A stretch of DNA of 64,000 bases, from the NCBI GenBank assembly GCA_963573305.1, contig OY754336.1, forward strand, positions 16,032,699 to 16,096,698, in the 5' to 3' direction. The stretch is from Pyrrhosoma nymphula (lineage: Eukaryota > Arthropoda > Insecta > Odonata > Coenagrionidae). Shown here piece by piece: positions 58,651-64,000 of this stretch. The first letter of the stretch is position 1. Each line of letters opens with the position of its first letter. The notes under the pieces are model-generated. The model was given only the letters and a program-made list of their open reading frames with translations, was not told the DNA's origin and did not search any database. Both the position numbers and the translations under genes were made by a program.

Positions 58651-60744
58651 TGAAATCTGAGTTCCTAGAAGCGATCATTGACGAGAAAACTCTCACATTT
58701 TACCCAAGATGGTTTGTTCATCTACTAATTACAGACATCGATGAAACCGTAATGGTTATATATCCTGAGACTGATTTTCTGAGCTTGTTTGGATTATGAT
58801 CCGAAATTGGCTTCTGCGCGACTAAAGATAAAAATATCTCATCGGATGGAGTCATGCACATTTTTTCAATTATTATTTTTTTCATCCTACAAGGGCGTAA
58901 CCAGGGGGGCGTAACTAGGGGGGGGGGCGATAACGATGGAGAAAAAGTTCAATTTTAATATTCTACATTCAAGTTTTGATAAATGCAATTGTAATTACCA
59001 TGGGTTTTCAATTTTTAATTGTATTAACTGTAATTAAGTGTAATGGCTGTAATTATAAGGCTTGTTTTGAAATAAGGTGACTATAAACTCAGTAAATATT
59101 TTTTTTATTTTACATTCCCATAGGCGCAAAAATACTAAGATCCTTCCCTGTTTACTCCCTTGATCCTATGGAATATCGGTACTAGACTGTGTGACACATT
59201 TATTTCCCTGAATTTGTTAGGTTTTCACTCGTTATTTCTTGTTACGATTATTCTCAGGGCCAGCAATTTAGGTAATCATCTCAACATGTAAAAAGAATTA
59301 GATGATATTGAAAGGACCAAATTGGGAACTCTCATTGTTACTAGACCCCTAGTACCAGTTGGGTTGTAGGTCATTTGAAGAATATAATAATTCATAATTT
59401 GATCCGGTTCAACAATAATGACAGTTATAAACGTATTCTTTTATGACGCAATTTGTGTATTTTTCGGACTTTCTACTTGAAAAAATGATGTAAGAAATTT
59501 ACTTATCTTATAATCAAATTTTTCCCCATGATTTATCTTTAGCATCAGCGAGGCGAAGTCGTAAGACTACATTTGTACTGCGCATTTGATGTCATTCTGC
59601 TTCCTTCTCTAGCCCTTCCGAGGGGAGTTGTCGAGAATCACTCGCTACGGTGTGAATGTGTTGTGCCATTGTTGCGGAACTATTCCAGTTTATCGTGCAG
59701 TCGAAGGAACTCCCTCGTGTTAGCACCTCCACGAGGATGGGAAGGAGGGAAAATTATGAGAGTTACTGGAAGTGTCCGCGACTCTACCGTAAGTTTTTAT
59801 TGCGTGAAACCTCTTCTTTTGATTCGAGGATTGCGTGAGTTGAAATAAACGAACGCTATGAGGTACCTAAGCATTAGAGGTGACGCCACCATCGCCGTTA
59901 TCTTCCATTGCTTGCGCACTTAGGCTTTGTGTTGTCCCGGCTGTCGCCTTCTCTCGCTCCCGACATTTTCTGGAACGTTCCGTGGCTGACATTTTGCGCT
60001 CATTAGCTTAACAATTTAATGTAATTTTGACCTGTAACCTCTTTCCGTAGGCATTAACCTGCTTCTTTTGGATATATTTATACATTTTCCCATAAATTCA
60101 CGCATTAGTTAAATATTTCACATATTTAATCTGTCAAAATGTTTTTAACCAGTATGCATTTAATTTGGTTTCTGTTTTTATCACTCAGTACGATTTAAAA
60201 GCTTTCAATTAAAACCCATTCCCGTGCTCATGACTCGATTTTACGTCGAGCTGCCCGAATTTTACCCTACGTGTTTCATTACCCATGAATGGGGGTCATT
60301 TTCTTTTGTATTATGGTACGCTATCGTCATAAATTCCAATTAATTACTCTTTCAAACTTCTTTCAAGTGGCGCATGATCCTTTCAGTTTCAGATCTCTTG
60401 TAATTTCCGATTTATAAACTAATGTTTGTTTCATAAACTTTAGCTGCATCGCCTCTAGTCGCAGATATGCCCTATCCTTTACCAATTAGTGAGGCGTTTG
60501 GCGTCGAAAGCCTTCAAACTTCTTTCCCGCGGGAGGGGAGAGTAAGCGGGCGAGAAAGTAAGCCGTCGGCCGCGTGATTTGGATGGGTGGCTTTGGGTGA
60601 GGATGTGTGGGTGGGAGTTTAAATCTTGGGGACGAGGAGAGATGGAAGACGTTCATTCATTTGATGAGTTTTGTAGGGACGTCCCTCGGCGTGTCCCTGC
60701 TTCTTCACCGGCGACCTCCTCACATCTCGCCGACACCTTAGAGT
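58651..60744. other. Spacer
   Basis: A GGGGCGTAACTAGGGGGG motif with a G10 run lies near 58907-58928. A CpG-richer stretch is at 60510-60740. No gene is supported. Confidence 0.4.
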
Positions 60745-61253
60745 TAGGGCTGGGCGGTGCAGGAAATACTGAATCGGTTCTCGGTTCAGAAAAAAACAGT
60801 TTGCGACGGCGGTGCCCCGGTTCAATAGATTAAACCGGTTTTTTTACTGCATCGGTTTTTTCTTCTGAACCGGTGTTTTCTTCTGAACCGGTGTTTTCTA
60901 CTAAACCTGTGTTTTCTCCTTAACCGGTGCTTTCTTCTGAACCGGTTATTTATCCTGAACCGGTGCTTTCTCCTGAACCGATGTTTTCTTCTGAACCGGT
61001 GTTGATGTGTTTTATTATGAACCGGTGCTTTCTCCTGAACCGGTGCTTTCTCCTGAACCGGTGCTTTCTCCTGAACCGGCGCTTTCTCCTGAACCGATTC
61101 CCCGGTGTACCGGCTCAGAACCACTACCCCGGTGCATCGGCTCAGAACCGCTTCCCCGGTGCACCGTTGTTTTTTACTAAATCTGAACCGGCCTGCCGGT
61201 TCTGAAAAAAACCGAACCGCTGAACCGGTGGACCGGAAAACCGCACAGCCCTA
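60745..61253. mobile_element. MITE carrying an 18-bp GAACCGGT minisatellite
   Basis: Terminal inverted repeats TAGGGCTGGGCGGT (60745-60758) and ACCGCACAGCCCTA (61240-61253) match at 13 of 14 bases and resemble hAT termini. Between them about 300 bp (60838-61140) is a tandem array of an 18-bp unit of the form CTGAACCGGTGCTTTCTC with point variants. A six-residue repeat is read on both strands as a trivial result of the 18-bp period. The flanking 8-mers CTTAGAGT and CCTTTAGT match at only 5 of 8. Confidence 0.7.
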
Positions 61254-62229
61254 CCTTTAGTGCCTTCTGATGCCCGGTGGAGAAACCCGTGAGTAATGAA
61301 ATTCCTCATTTTCCCCTCCCCTCCTTTCTTCTTCTGCCTTCTATCAAAATAGAAATTCGACCAGTGGATCCACTTCTATTGCTGGAAGTTTTTTTGAGGT
61401 TTAGAAATTTCAGACTAAAGAAAGCATTTATCCTGGACCTGGTGCTTTTCCGGTGAATCATCTGCGCAAATTCTCTTCGTGCCTTCTTCCATTGGGTCAA
61501 GGGCAACATTCTGGCGGGCGTTTCGACGCTGGACGCTCATCAGCTTCCGTGCATGATGTTGTCTCAGAAAAGATGTGTTGGAACTTGTACATGGTGATTG
61601 AAAGAAGTCTAGCTGTTTTTCACTTTCCAATAATAGTGGAAAACTGCTAGAATTCTTTCATTGATGAAGCTTCTATGCAGATGAGCTTTGTAGCTGAAAT
61701 TGGGTATCCTTATGAATATAGTTTATTTACACAATGCGTGGTGGCAATTTACACAATTGTTGGTGCATCGTCAAGGTACGTAAATTTTTTTTCCTCCAAA
61801 TTATCGATTTTTCGAAATGCTGCCGTAACTGATGTGTAGAAATTGCGAATTGAATAAATTGCCTAACTAATGATTGCTTCAATCTACAGAAATATGTCGA
61901 GTTGAATAAAATATTCAGGATACTCTTACCCTCCTGAAGATACATATTACGTATAAGAAGTTGTACGTTAGAAAAATGAATTATTCGCAGAATATCCCGA
62001 AAGCGTAATTGATGAAGAAAAATGCACGAACTAACAGTACTACATGAAAAACGCCAGGTTGAGTTGGAAATCTTTAGAATAATCGGAAATTCTCTGTAAA
62101 TGATTAGGACATTATAACTAAAGATTTTCAACAATATTTCTACTTTTTAAAACGTCTACTAGATAATAGAGATGGTGACGGCGAGGAAATTTCCATAAAA
62201 GCTTTAATTTTTTTTACAAGTTTTAGTTC
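61254..62229. other. Spacer
   Basis: No exon or repeat family recognised. Confidence 0.35.
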
Positions 62230-62233
62230 ACTT

Positions 62234-62306
62234 GAAAATAGGCCTGAACAGTCCATTTCTTTTTTTTCAGAAAATAGGTCTGAACTGTGCATATCTTTTT
62301 TTCCAT
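62234..62306 (+). repeat. Tandem duplication of ~46 bp
   Basis: GAAAATAGGCCTGAACAGTC is followed by T-rich sequence, then repeated as GAAAATAGGTCTGAACTGTG and a second T-rich run. Two units only. Confidence 0.6.
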
Positions 62307-62319
62307 CTTGTGGTGGTGC

Positions 62320-62680
62320 CTACCACTTGGGCCTTTTGCTCTTTCCTTCTCCCTCTCTTCCTTCTCCTCCTCCTTTCCTCTTTCCCGCTTTCCATGTCCC
62401 TTTCGCATGTTCTCCACGTCTTATTCGTTCCAATTCGAATCCCCTTGCTTCCGCCCCCGCCTTATTAATTTTCCTTGTGGAAGGAAGGGCGGGGGTGGAT
62501 GGATAGTGGTGGGGGGGCAGCGGGGGCGGGGCCGGAGGTGCAGGAGGTGCACGAGCGGTGCTGAGAACATAGTGGGGGTGGCGTGGGAGGCGTAACGGTG
62601 CTAGGTCGTGGAAAGTGCGAGGAAGTGGAGTCAGAACGGAAGCGGAAATATAGGGATGGGAGGAATAAATCGATGCGCCG
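62320..62680 (+). repeat. C/T-rich then G-rich block
   Basis: A pyrimidine stretch (62330-62460) switches to a G-rich stretch (62485-62660), the same paired polarity as at 58.1-58.6 kb. Confidence 0.55.
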
Positions 62681-64000
62681 ATACATAACAGTATATATTC
62701 CCCAATATGTCGATATATATTATGTATGTCAGTGTATTTTCAAGACCACGTATCGCTTTAATCGGGGTTATTTTCTTAACACCGCTACCGGATATGTCCT
62801 TCATTGAATCATTTTTTTCAAAGTTAGCATTTTAAGCTAATTCATTGAATAGTCTTTTAGACCGAGAAATTAGATTCTTACTTTTACGGAGATATTTTTT
62901 ATTTTAGAAGAATCTTTCATTCTTCCATTAGTGTATGCTTTTGTTTAATACTCGCAGTAAAAGATGTAAGCGTTGGAATCAGGCATTACAACTTTACTGC
63001 GTGAAACATGATTAAAAGAAAACACAATTTCACAATTTGGTATTGACCCAATCGAATTCGACGTCTACAGCGTCATTATCGAGGTACATTTGGTATTTAT
63101 TTTCTTCGTATTTTACGTAGGTAAATATGACAGCACAATTCGAAAGGCAATGGCAGAATAAATATAGACATATGGACCAGTACTTAAGGATATTTTTTGA
63201 AAATATACCGATCGTAAAATCTGTACGTTTTAAATTTATATTTCCGTCATATTGGTATATCTTTCAGTGTATTCCCATCATATCTTTTACACCTCCTTTC
63301 GTGTAGGAATGGAAGGAGAGAGGAGTGAAGAAGCCAAGGGGAAACGGAAGCCAAGGGAAGGGGAGGCGAGACCAAGTTGAGATGAATTTTAGGTATATTT
63401 TACAATGGTGCTGTAGTTGTGAGGAAGAGGATGGAGAGGCGAAATTTTGAAAGTCGGATGAATGGAAAAAAAAAGTGTTTGAAGAGATGATTCGAGAGAA
63501 AATAGGGCTAGAATTGTTGTGTTTGACGTGAGAATCGGGGAGGAGGCGGGTAGGGAGGGTGGAGAGGGGAACCCGTCGAAGCCGTTGACCCGTTTGGCAA
63601 TGTGTGGGCGGATGACGCAAATGGTTACGAGTTCTGGCTCGATTCAAGTTCCTGGTGTGTCGGTCGAGAATACCAATGAAGGTGGGAGAATACGTTGCTG
63701 TTTTCTTTACAGCGCATAACGTGGTCAATTTATGTGCTTTATGACATATTTCCCGAATAGAATTAGGGCTGTGGCTGCCATTGATGCTCTCTTAAAGGAT
63801 GACTTCGCTGGTACGGGGTGTAATTCTGGCGTACTTGAAGTCACGTGTTGACACATACTTAAAGAATCCTATATTTTGTAGTTTTAGTTACGAGTCGGCG
63901 TCTGATAAATCAGTTAATTTTCGCTTTATAGGATAGATGGGCAGGTAAATAATGGAAGGATTACATGGGAAATGGAGGAAGGGTGGAGTGAAACCCAACG
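62681..64000. other. Spacer to window end
   Basis: AT-rich with a G/A-rich patch at 63530-63590. No feature recognised. Confidence 0.35.

Noticed and set aside
60822..61205. Repetitive Arg/His/Lys-rich protein on the minus strand
   Set aside because: The six-residue period is just the 18-bp minisatellite read as codons.
1..64000. CRISPR arrays, bacterial operons, riboswitches
   Set aside because: No spaced direct-repeat arrays or bacterial-style gene clusters; the sequence has eukaryotic features throughout.

Overview
This is non-coding-dominated nuclear DNA from an animal, most likely an insect. Introns with gt/ag borders are plausible, no dense gene array is visible, and the mobile elements are of arthropod type: tRNA-derived SINEs, LINE 3' ends, Penelope-like fragments, hAT-like MITEs and a young LTR retrotransposon with a tRNA-Lys primer site. 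A hemimetabolous insect with a large genome would fit, but the sequence does not fix the order. Almost all long open frames lie in C/T-rich or G/A-rich low-complexity blocks and are not genes.

Layout. 1-18 kb: AT-rich spacer alternating with pyrimidine-rich blocks (about 2.1, 5.2, 8.9, 11.8 and 17.3 kb), one copy of a ~520-bp dispersed repeat at the left edge, a LINE remnant at 7.4-8.0 kb interrupted by a palindromic element, a second palindromic element at 9.4-9.7 kb, and a TATA-type promoter candidate at 16.55 kb. 18-36 kb: two more copies of the ~520-bp repeat, a Penelope-like ORF remnant split by a palindromic element (29.5-30.0 kb), a second copy of that palindrome (32.5-32.9 kb) and tRNA-like SINE fragments. 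36-48 kb: three LINE 3' ends, two palindromic elements (44.8 and 46.5 kb), a tRNA-SINE and a run of G-tracts. 48.46-53.51 kb: a complete, very recent, non-autonomous LTR retrotransposon with TSD, two 910-bp LTRs, a SAP-domain Gag, and a Pol deleted from the protease to the integrase tail. 53.5-64 kb: one credible host exon (55256-55364, cysteine-rich, extracellular type), another palindromic element in the following intron, a hAT-like MITE and a minisatellite-bearing MITE.

Main result of the hunt. Six palindromic elements (7.6, 9.6, 29.8, 32.7, 44.9 and 56.0 kb) and a probable seventh (46.5 kb) share one architecture: long inverted arms, a one-sided non-palindromic tail (about 28-54 bp in the six clear cases), and short target duplications of 10-13 bp. 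In four of them the arms carry CTGANGA, one extra base, a short hairpin, then GAAAC, which is hammerhead-ribozyme-like; related or decayed versions are in the rest. In two cases the insertion splits another element's coding sequence so that removing the palindrome plus one duplication rejoins the frame, which fixes the boundaries exactly. Hammerheads and tails of this kind are known from Penelope-like elements, so I infer a non-autonomous Penelope-derived family; whether its ribozyme is active is open.
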